A stretch of 64,000 nt of DNA from Commensalibacter melissae. Its GTDB lineage: Bacteria; Pseudomonadota; Alphaproteobacteria; Acetobacterales; Acetobacteraceae. Position 1 is the first letter of the stretch; each line of letters opens with the position of its first letter. The position numbers and the translations under genes were made by a program. Below the pieces are notes generated by a model that did not search any database, had not been told where the DNA came from, and saw only the letters and a program-made list of their open reading frames with translations. Of this stretch, positions 46,172-56,294 are shown one piece after another. Where the stretch lies: the NCBI RefSeq assembly GCF_003691365.1, contig NZ_CP033087.1, positions 1,688,501-1,752,500 on the forward strand, in the 5' to 3' direction.

Positions 46172-49100
46172 CTATATCTGTGCCGGCAAATATTTTTCAA
46201 GTAAAGCAATGGGCAATTTCATTATTTTTAGAGCATCCGTCCAAATCAGTAACGGCTCAATTTGATGATATGGATAAATTTCCTTTAATAAGATCCAATA
46301 AGATGCCATCTGCCTTAAATAAATTTTGGATACCATTTCAACAGTATCCGGCACTTTTTGACCGGATTTAAAATCACATAGTAAAATTTTATCCGGTAAA
46401 ATACGCATACGATCAATCTGACCCGTAATGACAAGATCATTGACAATACCTGTTACAGGTTGTTCAACCAAACTATCAGAATCAAACAATTTTTGTAATT
46501 CTGGATTATTAATCAACTGGATAACTTGATGAACAATTTTATTCAATTCCTGACCGGATAGTTTAACATTTTCTCGCTTGAACCATTGATATGCCAAGTC
46601 ATAACGCTTTTCACAAGGGTAATTTGGCAAATATTGTAATAAGGCATGGATGATTCGACCACGATAAAAAGGATCTTTTTTCTTTCTTGTTTTAACCGGT
46701 GATATTTTAGAAGGAACCTCACCAAATATTATCCCGTCTGGTCGACTTGGAATATAATGGGGTAATATGACATTTTCATCAGGTAACGCAACAGCCTTTC
46801 CTTTTTGTTGCAACCATTTGGGCAAAATTATTGATTTGCTGGATTGATTTCCAAAATCATCCGGTGAACAATTCATATTGTATGAAAGGGAATTACTTTT
46901 ATTTTCTATAAAATAATGTGTTCCTTCCCAAATTTCTTGGAAAAACCAGGCCTGCAAATCAGGCAACTGCTTCATCGCCTTTTCACAATAATCATACCAA
47001 GTGTTTTCAGTTTTTTTATTTTTGGATTTTTGCCAGCCACAAACCAATAACCATTCACTTGCACGCGTTAATGCAACATAAAGCAGACGATTGCTTTCTT
47101 CGGTATCCAATTGCAATTTAAATGACCTATATTCTTTACTTTCCCTAATATCGCAATTTTTATTTGGAACATATAAAGGGATTTTGATATTCTTTTCCGC
47201 ATCCTCTTTCCAAACCAGAACCTGATCAGATTGAAATCCGCCCTGTTTAGATACGGGATTCACGGTATCAGGTAAAATGACTAAACGCCCCTGCAGTCCT
47301 TTCGCACCATGTACCGTCATAATCCTAACCATATCAAGGTCTGCTTCCGCCTCGTTTTTTATGGTACGTTCGGATTGTTTCAACCAATATAAAAAACCCT
47401 GTAAAGATGGAATATGATTATCTTCATATTGCATTGCCTGGAAAAGTAATTCATCAATCGCCTCAAGTGCCTCTTCCCCCAAACGGGCAAGAAATCTTTC
47501 CCGTCCACGATATTCTCCCAAAATCTCAACCAACAAGGCATAGGGCGTAACATAATCCACTCTGGCAAACAATTTTGAAAGCATTAACCATGCCTCCTGC
47601 CAGTCTTTCCTTTCCAAATGCCGAATAAACAAGGCATTCCACAAAGTCTGGCCTTTTATTCTTGATCCAGCAAGCTCCATAAGACTTTCTTCATCCAAAC
47701 CCCCCAAAGGTGATTTTAAGACACATGCCAAGGTCAAATCATCCTGCGGCAATAAAAGCACCTCACAAAGTACCAATAGATCCTGTACGGCTATTTGATC
47801 AAGCAATTGTGTTTTAACCAGATTGACCAATGGAATATTTTTCATTTTCAGAGCCCGGATCAAGGCCCGTGAAAAATCAGATCGTTTCCGGATTAAAATA
47901 AGAATATCACCTGCCCTGATGGGACGCCCACCATAAGGTGGTACCCTGCCGATCTGTCCCTTAATCCAATCGGCAAGACATTCAGCCAAAACCATGTCAG
48001 GTGTTGAATGATACTGATTTTTCCTCAATGGTTTCCATAAGGTTTCCAAATCCTCCTTTTCCATATCATCCATCATCGCTAATGGCCATATATCAACCCG
48101 TCCGGGAGCAGATATCTTAGCCGAACGATGCAGGCGAAACTGATCCATTGATAAATTATCCCAGACGCCTGTTAATCCATTTTCAGGCGAAAAGACCTGA
48201 TCTACGAAATCAAGAATAATCTGACTGGAACGAAAGGAAACCCGTAATTGGGGATCCGCCCATAATTCACCTGCCTCTTTTACCTTTTTTGATATTTTTT
48301 CACGAAAATTAAAAAATTCCTGTGGCTTTGCCCCCTGAAAAGAATAGATGGATTGTTTGTAATCTCCAACAGCAAAAATCGTTCTGGAATGATGCGAAAC
48401 AGGATCCTTACCAAATCCCGCAAAAAATTCAGACGAAAGATTATCTGCAATCCGCCATTGTTCAGCCGAATTATCCTGTACTTCATCCAACAAAATATGT
48501 TCCAAACCACCATCGAGCTTGAACAAAACCCAAGCGGCGCCAGGATTATCAAGCAAATCCAAAGTGTAATTAATCAAATCACTGTAATGCAAAACTCCTT
48601 GGGCACGTTTAATATCTTGATAATGTTGCCAAATTAATGAAAAAACATTCAAAAGAGCCCCTGTATATTCATAAATGTCATAGCGATTGATTGTTTCAGC
48701 AATCTGATACATATAGTCAGCCTGTTCATTCAACAAAACTGCAATCGCGTTATTTTCCCCCTTATTGACAGTAAAATTTTTAACTTCACCATTTTTTTTA
48801 AGCAAGGTCTCCTGCATTATATCCCATTGGACAATTCGTTGATCGCTCGAAAGATCAAACCATCGAATACAGGATTCTATTGCCGCTCTAGATTTTTTAT
48901 TTTTAATATCCCGATTCAGTTCCAGACATTTTCTAATGTCCTTTTCTGCTGGCCAGATTTCACATACACGAGCTAAATAATCCTGTTTATTGGAAAAATC
49001 CAGCTTTAAACATGACCGTAAATAAGCGGAAAATTGTCGCTGTTGAATCAAACGTAAAACTGGCTGTAAATATTGCTGATTTTGTTGTAGTTCCTGTAAA

Positions 49101-49711
49101 AGCTCCAAAAAATGATTATTATTGATTAATGGGCTTAAGACCTGAATATCATGATCAGAAATTTCATCAATTTTTTCGTTAAAAGCCCTTTTGAAGGTTA
49201 ATAAATTATCACCCTCCTCAATAACCTTGAACTGAGGAATAATTCTGGCCTCCAAAGGGAAACGCTGCAGGATAGATTGACAAAATGCATGATTGGTTTC
49301 AATCCGCATACCCCCTGGTAAATCCAAAATTTCTGCAAACAATGCCCGAGCCGCTCTGCGCATCTTATCGCACGGATTGATTTGTAAATCGAGCAAAGCC
49401 CTATCCAGTTCTTGATTCGTATAGCCAACCCATTCACTTAATTTTTTTTGCAACCGAATTGCCATTTCGGCAGCCGCGGATTTGGAATAGGTTAAACATT
49501 GGATCCGCTGCGGTTGTATACCGGGATGAATTTTACCCTTTTTATCAGTCCAGGGCATCATTAACCGTAATAAACGATCAACAAGAAGTTTTGTTTTACC
49601 GCTTCCTGCCGATGCGGATACAAAAACTGAATAATGCGGATTAGAGGCATCTCTTTGTTGCCTGTTCGCTTCTTCAACAGGATCTGAAAAAGAAGACTGC
49701 CGCTGCATCAT
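46172..49711 (-). CDS. addA: Double-strand break repair helicase-nuclease AddA
   Basis: A protein of about 1179 residues: UvrD-type helicase plus PD-(D/E)XK nuclease subunit of AddAB. The Walker A motif is SASAGSGKTKLLVDR, the Walker B-like motif is LLDEVQDNSAEQW, the helicase motif VRIMTVHGAKGLQ and LLYVALTRASEWL follow, and the nuclease motif is LCDFKSGQ near the C-terminus. The start ATG at 49711 overlaps the addB stop as ATGA; an in-frame ATG at 49735 lies within addB and is less likely. Confidence 0.95.
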   Translation of the reverse strand: MMQRQSSFSDPVEEANRQQRDASNPHYSVFVSASAGSGKTKLLVDRLLRLMMPWTDKKGKIHPGIQPQRIQCLTYSKSAAAEMAIRLQKKLSEWVGYTNQELDRALLDLQINPCDKMRRAARALFAEILDLPGGMRIETNHAFCQSILQRFPLEARIIPQFKVIEEGDNLLTFKRAFNEKIDEISDHDIQVLSPLINNNHFLELLQELQQNQQYLQPVLRLIQQRQFSAYLRSCLKLDFSNKQDYLARVCEIWPAEKDIRKCLELNRDIKNKKSRAAIESCIRWFDLSSDQRIVQWDIMQETLLKKNGEVKNFTVNKGENNAIAVLLNEQADYMYQIAETINRYDIYEYTGALLNVFSLIWQHYQDIKRAQGVLHYSDLINYTLDLLDNPGAAWVLFKLDGGLEHILLDEVQDNSAEQWRIADNLSSEFFAGFGKDPVSHHSRTIFAVGDYKQSIYSFQGAKPQEFFNFREKISKKVKEAGELWADPQLRVSFRSSQIILDFVDQVFSPENGLTGVWDNLSMDQFRLHRSAKISAPGRVDIWPLAMMDDMEKEDLETLWKPLRKNQYHSTPDMVLAECLADWIKGQIGRVPPYGGRPIRAGDILILIRKRSDFSRALIRALKMKNIPLVNLVKTQLLDQIAVQDLLVLCEVLLLPQDDLTLACVLKSPLGGLDEESLMELAGSRIKGQTLWNALFIRHLERKDWQEAWLMLSKLFARVDYVTPYALLVEILGEYRGRERFLARLGEEALEAIDELLFQAMQYEDNHIPSLQGFLYWLKQSERTIKNEAEADLDMVRIMTVHGAKGLQGRLVILPDTVNPVSKQGGFQSDQVLVWKEDAEKNIKIPLYVPNKNCDIRESKEYRSFKLQLDTEESNRLLYVALTRASEWLLVCGWQKSKNKKTENTWYDYCEKAMKQLPDLQAWFFQEIWEGTHYFIENKSNSLSYNMNCSPDDFGNQSSKSIILPKWLQQKGKAVALPDENVILPHYIPSRPDGIIFGEVPSKISPVKTRKKKDPFYRGRIIHALLQYLPNYPCEKRYDLAYQWFKRENVKLSGQELNKIVHQVIQLINNPELQKLFDSDSLVEQPVTGIVNDLVITGQIDRMRILPDKILLCDFKSGQKVPDTVEMVSKIYLRQMASYWILLKEIYPYHQIEPLLIWTDALKIMKLPIALLEKYLPAQI

Positions 49712-52700
49712 GATCCCCCAGTTCCCAGTCCCCATTCAAGAAAACGAGCCAAATGCTTATAATCTCCAAAAACAGGCAGGGTTTGTACATATTCTTTTAT
49801 TAAATGAGGACGTGGACAAGATAAATAAGGCTGTTCCTGGTCACAATAGGCAATAATTAGCTTTTGCAGAACTTGCCAGTATCTTTCGCTTAAATTTGTG
49901 GCATCCCCTTCTTTTTGAATATTATCTATATGGATTTCCTTACCTTCTTCTATTCCCCCCTTTAACTCCCAATATGTAAATTTAGAAATTTCATGTTCAG
50001 CCAGACTTTTATCAAACCCGCCATAATAAGCCATTGCCGCTTCCAAGGGTAACTGCGGAAACAATCCGTTCTTCACATTTATACACGCAGGGGTAACACC
50101 TGTTTTGTAATCATATATTTCTACAGTTCCATCCGTGTTTAGCTGTATTCGATCCGCAATACCCCGTAAGGTGAAGTCAATTCCTGCGGTCAACTGAAAA
50201 TAATGATGGCCTTCTTTTTCAAGATAAAACTGAGGAAGCATTCGACTGTTACGACGTGACTTTTCCTGTTGGTAAACCCAATGGGCAATTTTTAATAACC
50301 GTGCATGCCACCATTTTTTATAAGAAATTAAGATATCCTGACGTTTATCCAGTGCATCCAAAAGAGTCTGCTCTATTCCGCTTAGCGTCCATTGTTTGCT
50401 ATAATTTTCATAAACATTCTTTAACCCTTCATGAACTATCAACCCAAAAATACTGGTTGATCGATCTTCCTCCAAACCAACAATTTTTCTTAAATTAAGT
50501 ATTTTTTTCGCATAAATCTCATAAGGATCCTTTATCCATCGCTCAACATCAGTTATGGAAATGGATTTTGGACGCAATGCCGGCAAAGGTTTCGGAGAAG
50601 GACATTCCATTGGGGTTGGAGATCCATCTGGTTGATCAAGATATTTTGTCCACATCAAAGCCGGATGCTGCTGAATTACACTCTTGCGCCCCTTCAACCA
50701 CGCCTTAAGACGGACAATCCAACGCGATTGCACAACTGGCGCATTTTCCTGTCTTAACGGTGAAGACAAAATCACTTCTGGTATCGAACAACACAAAGCC
50801 ATAAAAGCATAGGCTGTACGACCTATTTCAATATCCGGCAGTCCCATCCCCATTTTTTCACGCATCGGGCGGCTTAGCCAAGAACCAGAATCAATGGAGG
50901 GTGGCCATACCCCTTCGGATAATCCCCCTAAAATTACCATATCAACATTCTGCAACCGTGCTTCAAGCAATCCCCAGATATATACCCTTGGATGAAGCTG
51001 TCTAACTTCTCTCCCTTGTAGGGCACGGCGCGTGTGAACAATTAATCCTTGAAACGATGCCCTGAAAATACTGGCAAATTCAGATAAAGTAACCACCTTT
51101 ATATATTCAGTTTCAACAATAAGATCTCTTAAATGCTCGGCAAGTACATTTCCCTCTTCAGCCTTCCATAGAATATCCTCTCCATTCTGTTCTTGATTAG
51201 AGGCAAGCTGTTCCGCAGCTCTTGCCAAATACGTCACCCATTCGCCAACCGTATATTTTGTAGTTTTTCCCAACAGAGTTTGCACATTCTGTTTCAATCG
51301 ATCCAGCAAGCTGACCAATTCAGATGAGTTGGAAAAAAAATATGCGATATCGGTTCTTAGGGTATCCTTATCTAACAGCTTAATTTCTTCGATTTTCTGC
51401 TTCAATGCTGCTTGAATGACTGATAAACCAGAAGCTGCAAATTGTCTTAGAATAAAGATCTCCAGCAAACGGCTATAATCACGGCATAAACTGGCAGGCA
51501 ATCCACAACAAGCAAATGGATGTTTAAGTAAGGATAATAAAGATAAAGGGGTAAAATCCTCGACACAAGCTTGTAAAATCAAATTTAAAAAAACTGTGCC
51601 GGCCGTTTTATAAAGCGGTTCACCAGCACTATCATCCGCGATAACCCCCCACCGTCCCAATTCCAGAGAAACACGCATTGCCAAATTACGATCAGGCGTA
51701 ACAAGTGCAATTCTTTTCTGTGGAATTTCCAAAGCATCTCGAATCATTAACGCAATGGCTATTGCCTCTTGCTGCTGATTGAGCGGTTCAATTAAAAAAC
51801 ATTGATCCAATTGTACAGGACGCCGATTTATTAACCAGCTTTCCAAACGGTCAGCAGGTAATAAAATTTGCTGAAATGCTGATATACGCTCCTTACAAAT
51901 TGGTTGAACACATATATGATCCCAGTATTGAAAATCAGAACGCTTAATACCTAATGCCAAAAACATTTTGACAAGTTCGGCATAGGGATGCGTGATAGGC
52001 AAAGCATTCCAGCTTTCCTCTGACAAATCCTCCTGTAACCCGGAAACAATCAAACGTCCGCGTGGCAATTGAACAACCGTGGACAGAAATTCAACAATAA
52101 CGGGCCTTGCATCTGCAAATCCGACCACCCAAACTGGATCCTGGCATCCAGAATTCCGCCAACTTTTAGCCTGGGCTTTTAAAAGAGCTATTACCCTTGC
52201 TACGGGATTCATCAATTGATTATCCTGTAACCATTGAGGCCATATCTCGGTTATAATTGATAGAAATTTTAGAATATTTTGCCAGTGCTGTGCATATTCA
52301 TCCTCAACCGCTTTTGATAAAGCCGTTTTTAAATCACATCCAATCCATTCCGCCTCATCCATTAAATCAGCCAGGGATTTAGCCAAATTCCAAGCTTCAC
52401 CAGCCTGAATTTGATTACCAAGCTTATGATTCATTTGTATAATTAACGATGTCAGAATTGATAATCTTTTTACAGGATGAACTGCGGGAAAAAGTGTCAG
52501 TTCCTCTTTGCTATTAAAAGATAATCCTGCCTCATCTATAGTGCCAATGGAAATAATTTTGGGTAAAAGCAGCGGTTTCCCTTTATTAACTTTAATAAAA
52601 CTATTAATTAACGCTTTTACGGTTCTCTGATTGGGAACAATAACCATTCCACACGGGTAACCCCCTTGAGAATGCATCTCCTCCATCCATTTTTGAGCAA

Positions 52701-52749
52701 TCGTATCCAAAAATACTGCATTAAAGGGGATCGTGATATATTTAGACAT
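49708..52749 (-). CDS. addB: Double-strand break repair protein AddB
   Basis: About 1013 residues, the partner of AddA in recombination repair. AddB-type features include the degenerate helicase-like N-terminal half with VVPNQRTVKALI in the region of the lost ATP-binding site, GGLSEGVWPPSIDSGSWLSRPM, and the C-terminal nuclease motif EIYDYKTGVTP. The start ATG at 52749 was preferred; an in-frame TTG lies two codons upstream. It is coupled to addA by a four-base overlap and follows tsaE by 21-27 bases. Confidence 0.94.
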   Translation of the reverse strand: MSKYITIPFNAVFLDTIAQKWMEEMHSQGGYPCGMVIVPNQRTVKALINSFIKVNKGKPLLLPKIISIGTIDEAGLSFNSKEELTLFPAVHPVKRLSILTSLIIQMNHKLGNQIQAGEAWNLAKSLADLMDEAEWIGCDLKTALSKAVEDEYAQHWQNILKFLSIITEIWPQWLQDNQLMNPVARVIALLKAQAKSWRNSGCQDPVWVVGFADARPVIVEFLSTVVQLPRGRLIVSGLQEDLSEESWNALPITHPYAELVKMFLALGIKRSDFQYWDHICVQPICKERISAFQQILLPADRLESWLINRRPVQLDQCFLIEPLNQQQEAIAIALMIRDALEIPQKRIALVTPDRNLAMRVSLELGRWGVIADDSAGEPLYKTAGTVFLNLILQACVEDFTPLSLLSLLKHPFACCGLPASLCRDYSRLLEIFILRQFAASGLSVIQAALKQKIEEIKLLDKDTLRTDIAYFFSNSSELVSLLDRLKQNVQTLLGKTTKYTVGEWVTYLARAAEQLASNQEQNGEDILWKAEEGNVLAEHLRDLIVETEYIKVVTLSEFASIFRASFQGLIVHTRRALQGREVRQLHPRVYIWGLLEARLQNVDMVILGGLSEGVWPPSIDSGSWLSRPMREKMGMGLPDIEIGRTAYAFMALCCSIPEVILSSPLRQENAPVVQSRWIVRLKAWLKGRKSVIQQHPALMWTKYLDQPDGSPTPMECPSPKPLPALRPKSISITDVERWIKDPYEIYAKKILNLRKIVGLEEDRSTSIFGLIVHEGLKNVYENYSKQWTLSGIEQTLLDALDKRQDILISYKKWWHARLLKIAHWVYQQEKSRRNSRMLPQFYLEKEGHHYFQLTAGIDFTLRGIADRIQLNTDGTVEIYDYKTGVTPACINVKNGLFPQLPLEAAMAYYGGFDKSLAEHEISKFTYWELKGGIEEGKEIHIDNIQKEGDATNLSERYWQVLQKLIIAYCDQEQPYLSCPRPHLIKEYVQTLPVFGDYKHLARFLEWGLGTGGS

Positions 52750-52776
52750 TTTCAAATAATCATGAAGGTCATTTTA

Positions 52777-53226
52777 TTATTCAAGCAAGTTTAGCCGTTC
52801 ATCCCAGCCTGAAAGGACAACACGACGCCCGGAATCAGAATGTAGGGAAAAATCAATATGCAAAGCCCCGTCAGGAACAAAATCCTGCAAACGCTCTGGC
52901 CATTCGACCAAGACAACACCCTCCATTGCATCATCCCAATCCAACTCGATTAAATCCTGTTCATTTTCCAACCGCCACAAATCATAGTGATATAAATGAA
53001 ATTTTGGGCTTTCATAATGTTGTACCAAGGTAAAAGAAGGACTGGGAACTTCCATTTCAGAATCTTCACAAATAGATCGCAAGAATGACCGAACAAAAGC
53101 AGTTTTACCAATACCCAAAGGACCTGATAATAAAATGGCGTCACCTGTCTGTATTAAACGGGAAATTTTTACAGCCAAATCATTTGTTGCTTGCAAATTT
53201 GGTAAATCATACATTTTTATAATCAT
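52777..53226 (-). CDS. tsaE: tRNA threonylcarbamoyladenosine biosynthesis ATPase TsaE
   Basis: A 149-residue ATPase needed for t6A modification of tRNAs that read ANN codons. The P-loop is LSGPLGIGKTAFVRSFLR and the family segments SPSFTLVQHY, YHYDLWRLE and VVLVEWPERL are present. It begins the tsaE-addB-addA run on the minus strand. Normal size; start at MIIKMYDL. Confidence 0.95.
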   Translation of the reverse strand: MIIKMYDLPNLQATNDLAVKISRLIQTGDAILLSGPLGIGKTAFVRSFLRSICEDSEMEVPSPSFTLVQHYESPKFHLYHYDLWRLENEQDLIELDWDDAMEGVVLVEWPERLQDFVPDGALHIDFSLHSDSGRRVVLSGWDERLNLLE

Positions 53227-53444
53227 GATTACATAAAACTTAACTGGTAATAAAACGATTTAATAATAACTTACAGAAAGTTAACATTTCTAGATTACAG
53301 ATATGTCTTGATAATAAATATATTCAATAAAATTCATTTTATAACAATTTTTTTCAAACTATTATTTTATGCTTATTTTAATATGTAAACTCTTTGCAAT
53401 CATCCTTATAATTCTATTTTTTTCTTATATTAAAGGTCAATATA

Positions 53445-54467
53445 ATGATTGGAACCTCTATCACGACTGATATTGCCATAATTGGTACGGGTCCGGCCGG
53501 CTTATTTGCCGCTTTTGAATGCAGTATGCTAAAAATGAAGTCTATCTTGATTGACACACTGGATACAGTGGGGGGACAGTGTTCAGCCCTATATCCAGAA
53601 AAACCAATTTATGATATTCCCGCTCATCCAAGTATTACCGCACAATCTCTTATTGATTCTCTAGAAAAACAAATTGAACCTTTTGATATTCCACGCATTT
53701 TATCAAACAAGGTTGTAGAAATGAAAGGTCAGAAAGGAAATTTCACTTTAAAAACCGATAAAAACAATATCATTCATGCCAAAGGCATAATCATTGCCAT
53801 TGGTGCAGGGTCTTTCGGTCCGAATCGTCCACCGTTGGAAAATATAGAAGCTTATGAACAGACCAAAACCGTTCATTATTACATCCGAAAAAGTGATTTA
53901 TTTATAGATAAAAATATTGTCATTGCCGGTGGTGGGGATTCAGCGGTTGACTGGGCACTGGCCTTAAAAGATAAGGCCAAATCCATCACTTTGATTCATA
54001 GAAGAGACCGTTTCCGGGCTTCACCGGAAAGTCTTGCACGTCTTGAAACGGCAATTTCAGAAAAAAAAATCAATAAACTTGTCCCCTACCAGCTTCATAA
54101 GCTGCATGGAAAACAAGGCTTTCTAGAATCAGTTGATGTTATTTCACTAGACAAACAGATTAGATCTCTTCCAGCCGATCATTTACTGGCCTTTTTTGGC
54201 CTGACCACTGATCTTGGCCCTTTACAATCCTGGGATATTGACATTATTCAAGGGAGAATTCCGGTAACTCCATCGACCTGTGAAACAAGTCTGGAAGGAA
54301 CATTTGCCATCGGAGATATCGCTTTTTATCCAGGAAAATTAAAACTTATATTACAAGGATTCAGCGAGGCCTCTATGGCTGCTTATGCGTTATATAATAT
54401 TGTTAATCCAGAAACACCACTGCATTTTGAACACTCAACAACACACGGAATTCCAGTAAAACCATAG
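53445..54467 (+). CDS. Ferredoxin/flavodoxin-NADP+ reductase, thioredoxin reductase-like type
   Basis: A 340-residue FAD protein of the YumC-type ferredoxin-NADP+ reductases. FAD-binding IIGTGPAGLFAAFECSML, the TVGGQCSALYPEKPIYDIPA segment (no CxxC redox pair follows as in TrxB), NADP-binding VIAGGGDSAVDWALAL and IGDIAFYPGKLKLILQGFSEA fit the family. It probably supplies reduced ferredoxin or receives electrons from it. It is followed 25 bases later by alr. Confidence 0.92.
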   Translation: MIGTSITTDIAIIGTGPAGLFAAFECSMLKMKSILIDTLDTVGGQCSALYPEKPIYDIPAHPSITAQSLIDSLEKQIEPFDIPRILSNKVVEMKGQKGNFTLKTDKNNIIHAKGIIIAIGAGSFGPNRPPLENIEAYEQTKTVHYYIRKSDLFIDKNIVIAGGGDSAVDWALALKDKAKSITLIHRRDRFRASPESLARLETAISEKKINKLVPYQLHKLHGKQGFLESVDVISLDKQIRSLPADHLLAFFGLTTDLGPLQSWDIDIIQGRIPVTPSTCETSLEGTFAIGDIAFYPGKLKLILQGFSEASMAAYALYNIVNPETPLHFEHSTTHGIPVKP

Positions 54468-54491
54468 ATCCCAGTTTCCAAGGTCTTTATA

Positions 54492-55622
54492 ATGATGCAA
54501 CCCTATATTTCCATAAACCCTGATCTTTTTACCAAAAATGCGGGGGCAACTTTATCTATTGATTTAAGTGCGATTATAAAAAATTATGATTTGCTCAATA
54601 ACAAAACAAAAATGGCACGATGTGGGGCTGTCGTCAAGGCAAATGCTTATGGACTGGGAATGTTACCGGTGGCAAGGGCATTACAAAAAACAGAATGCAA
54701 GAATTTTTTTGTTGCTTATCTAGATGAAGGAATTGCACTTAGATCAATATTGGGAAATGAATACGCAATCTATGTCCTGAACGGTTTTTATCCATATGAT
54801 GCCAAAACATTTATCAATTACAATCTGACCCCAGTTCTAAATAACCTGAAACAGGTAAAGTTATGGGTACAAATATGTAAAGATGCCAATTTTAATTATC
54901 CTGCCGCCTTGCAATTTGATACAGGCATGTCTCGTTTCGGTCTTGACATAAACGATTTAAGAATCATCCAGGATGAATCTATATCACCTTTCATTCCTAC
55001 CCTGACCATCAGCCATCTAGCCTGTGCCGATGATCCAAATCATTCATTAAATCTTATTCAATTGCAACGGTTTAAGGCTTTTATCCATCACTTTCCTTCC
55101 GTACCGGCCAGTTTATCCGCTTCAAGTGGTATTTTTCTAGGTGAAAATTGGCATTTCGATCTAACACGTCCAGGAGCGGCATTATATGGGATCAACCCTG
55201 TTCCTGGACACAAGAATCCCATGTATCCTGTTGTGACATTACGAAGTAAAATCTTACAATTGAGGGAAATTCCCAAAGGGGCCACTGTCGGTTATGGTGC
55301 AACGTTCACGGCAGACAAAGTGTTAAAACTGGCTATCGTTTCAACGGGCTATGCAGATGGTTTTTTTCGATCACTCAGCAATAAAATCTGCGTCAAACAT
55401 ATTGATCACCCTGACATTCCCTTACCCGTAATTGGGCGAATTTCGATGGATTGTTTATGTATCAATATATCACCCCTTGCCAATAAAAAAGTTATGATTG
55501 ACGATGAAATAGAAATTATTGGCCTCAATTGTCCAATTGAAACAATAGCCAATGCAGCAGATACAATTGGTTACGAAATTCTTACCGCCTTGGGAAACCG
55601 TTATCGGCGTATTTACAATTAA
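54492..55622 (+). CDS. alr: Alanine racemase
   Basis: A 376-residue PLP enzyme that makes D-alanine for peptidoglycan. Lys49 in AVVKANAYGLG binds PLP; the opposite-domain Tyr is in TVGYGATF; FDTGMSRFGLD and GRISMDCLCIN are also conserved. The start ATG at 54492 is followed by a second ATG. The N-terminus has about 20 residues before the barrel. A terminator lies just after the stop, but it belongs to the opposite-strand gene. Confidence 0.95.
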   Translation: MMQPYISINPDLFTKNAGATLSIDLSAIIKNYDLLNNKTKMARCGAVVKANAYGLGMLPVARALQKTECKNFFVAYLDEGIALRSILGNEYAIYVLNGFYPYDAKTFINYNLTPVLNNLKQVKLWVQICKDANFNYPAALQFDTGMSRFGLDINDLRIIQDESISPFIPTLTISHLACADDPNHSLNLIQLQRFKAFIHHFPSVPASLSASSGIFLGENWHFDLTRPGAALYGINPVPGHKNPMYPVVTLRSKILQLREIPKGATVGYGATFTADKVLKLAIVSTGYADGFFRSLSNKICVKHIDHPDIPLPVIGRISMDCLCINISPLANKKVMIDDEIEIIGLNCPIETIANAADTIGYEILTALGNRYRRIYN

Positions 55623-55628
55623 ATAAAA

Positions 55629-55659
55629 AAGACAGGGTGGTACGATACAACCCTGTCTT
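55629..55659 (-). terminator. Terminator of the Ala/His/Lys-rich gene
   Basis: A ten-base stem (AAGACAGGGT and ACCCTGTCTT, 11-base loop) runs on the minus strand into TTTTTT. It lies 24 bases beyond the stop of the gene at 55683-56006 and its G/C pairs make it a good terminator. On the plus strand no T tail follows. Confidence 0.82.
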
Positions 55660-55682
55660 GAACAACTAATTAAACAGAATAA

Positions 55683-56006
55683 TTAGTTAGCAGCTGGAGC
55701 TGCTGCGTCTGTTGCTGGAGCTTCAGAAGCTGCCGCTTTTTTAGCATGGTGCGCTTTTTTACCATGATGTGCTTTTTTACCATGATGCGCTCTTTTCCCA
55801 TGATGAGTAGCTGGAGCTGCTGCGTCTGTTGCTGGAGCTTCAGAAGCTGCCGCTGCTGGAGCAGATGCTGGTGCTTGAGCTGCTGGTGCAACAGCGGCAG
55901 GAGCAGGAGATGCTGGTGCAGCTTCTTGAGCGAAAGCTGGAGCTGCAAAACCTAATACAGCTGCCGTTGATAGAGCGAAAGAAAGACGACGAGCTAATAA
56001 TTTCAT
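55683..56006 (-). CDS. Exported Ala/Pro- and His/Lys-rich repeat protein (acid-shock-like)
   Basis: A 107-residue protein. After a signal peptide (about residues 1-26, MKLLARRLSFALSTAAVLGF to APAFA) comes an Ala/Pro-rich run, then repeats of HHGKKA (HGKRAHHGKKAHHGKKAHHAKK), then a second Ala/Pro-rich copy. The mature chain is strongly basic with many His. It resembles the acid-shock protein Asr, so a periplasmic buffering or acid-stress role is possible in an acetic acid bacterium (inference). A longer TTG start at 56030 is less likely. A GGGA-type site precedes the ATG, and a terminator follows. Confidence 0.7.
   Translation of the reverse strand: MKLLARRLSFALSTAAVLGFAAPAFAQEAAPASPAPAAVAPAAQAPASAPAAAASEAPATDAAAPATHHGKRAHHGKKAHHGKKAHHAKKAAASEAPATDAAAPAAN
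55692..55854. repeat. 46-base direct repeat inside the Ala-rich gene
   Basis: Positions 55692-55737 and 55809-55854 are the same 46 bases, encoding the two AAASEAPATDAAAPA copies. Between them lie repeats of about 18-21 bases coding the HHGKKA units. Such repeats can expand or shrink by slippage or recombination. Confidence 0.9.
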
Positions 56007-56294
56007 TTTATTCCCAATCAAAATTATCAATTAAAATCGTATCGAAAATCTATATCCGATATGTGAAAAAGTTAGCATAACCTGATGGGTTTGTCTTACA
56101 TTATAATTGCATTATTTTTGCTATTTTTTACAATTATGCCTTAATTTGGTCTTATTTCATTTCTTAAAAGAAAACAGAAAATCAGCAATCCTTGCAATCG
56201 TGTTAATTATAAAATGACCTGTTTTAAAATCAAGTTACAAATTGTTACATACAGGATCATATCCTATTATAATCCTGTATAAATTTATGTATAA

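Noticed and set aside
55746-55803. Short regularly spaced repeats suggesting a CRISPR-like array
   Set aside because: The units are in-frame codon repeats for HHGKKA within a gene, with no spacers of independent sequence.
55670-55948. Minus-strand open frame rich in Gln and Leu, and a plus-strand Cys/Ser-rich frame over the same bases
   Set aside because: Both are out-of-frame readings of the repeat-rich Ala/His/Lys gene; the frame with a signal peptide is the coding one.
56251-56278. ACAGGAT/ATCCTGT hairpin after typA
   Set aside because: Only seven pairs with a long loop and no T tail on the minus strand; not called a terminator.
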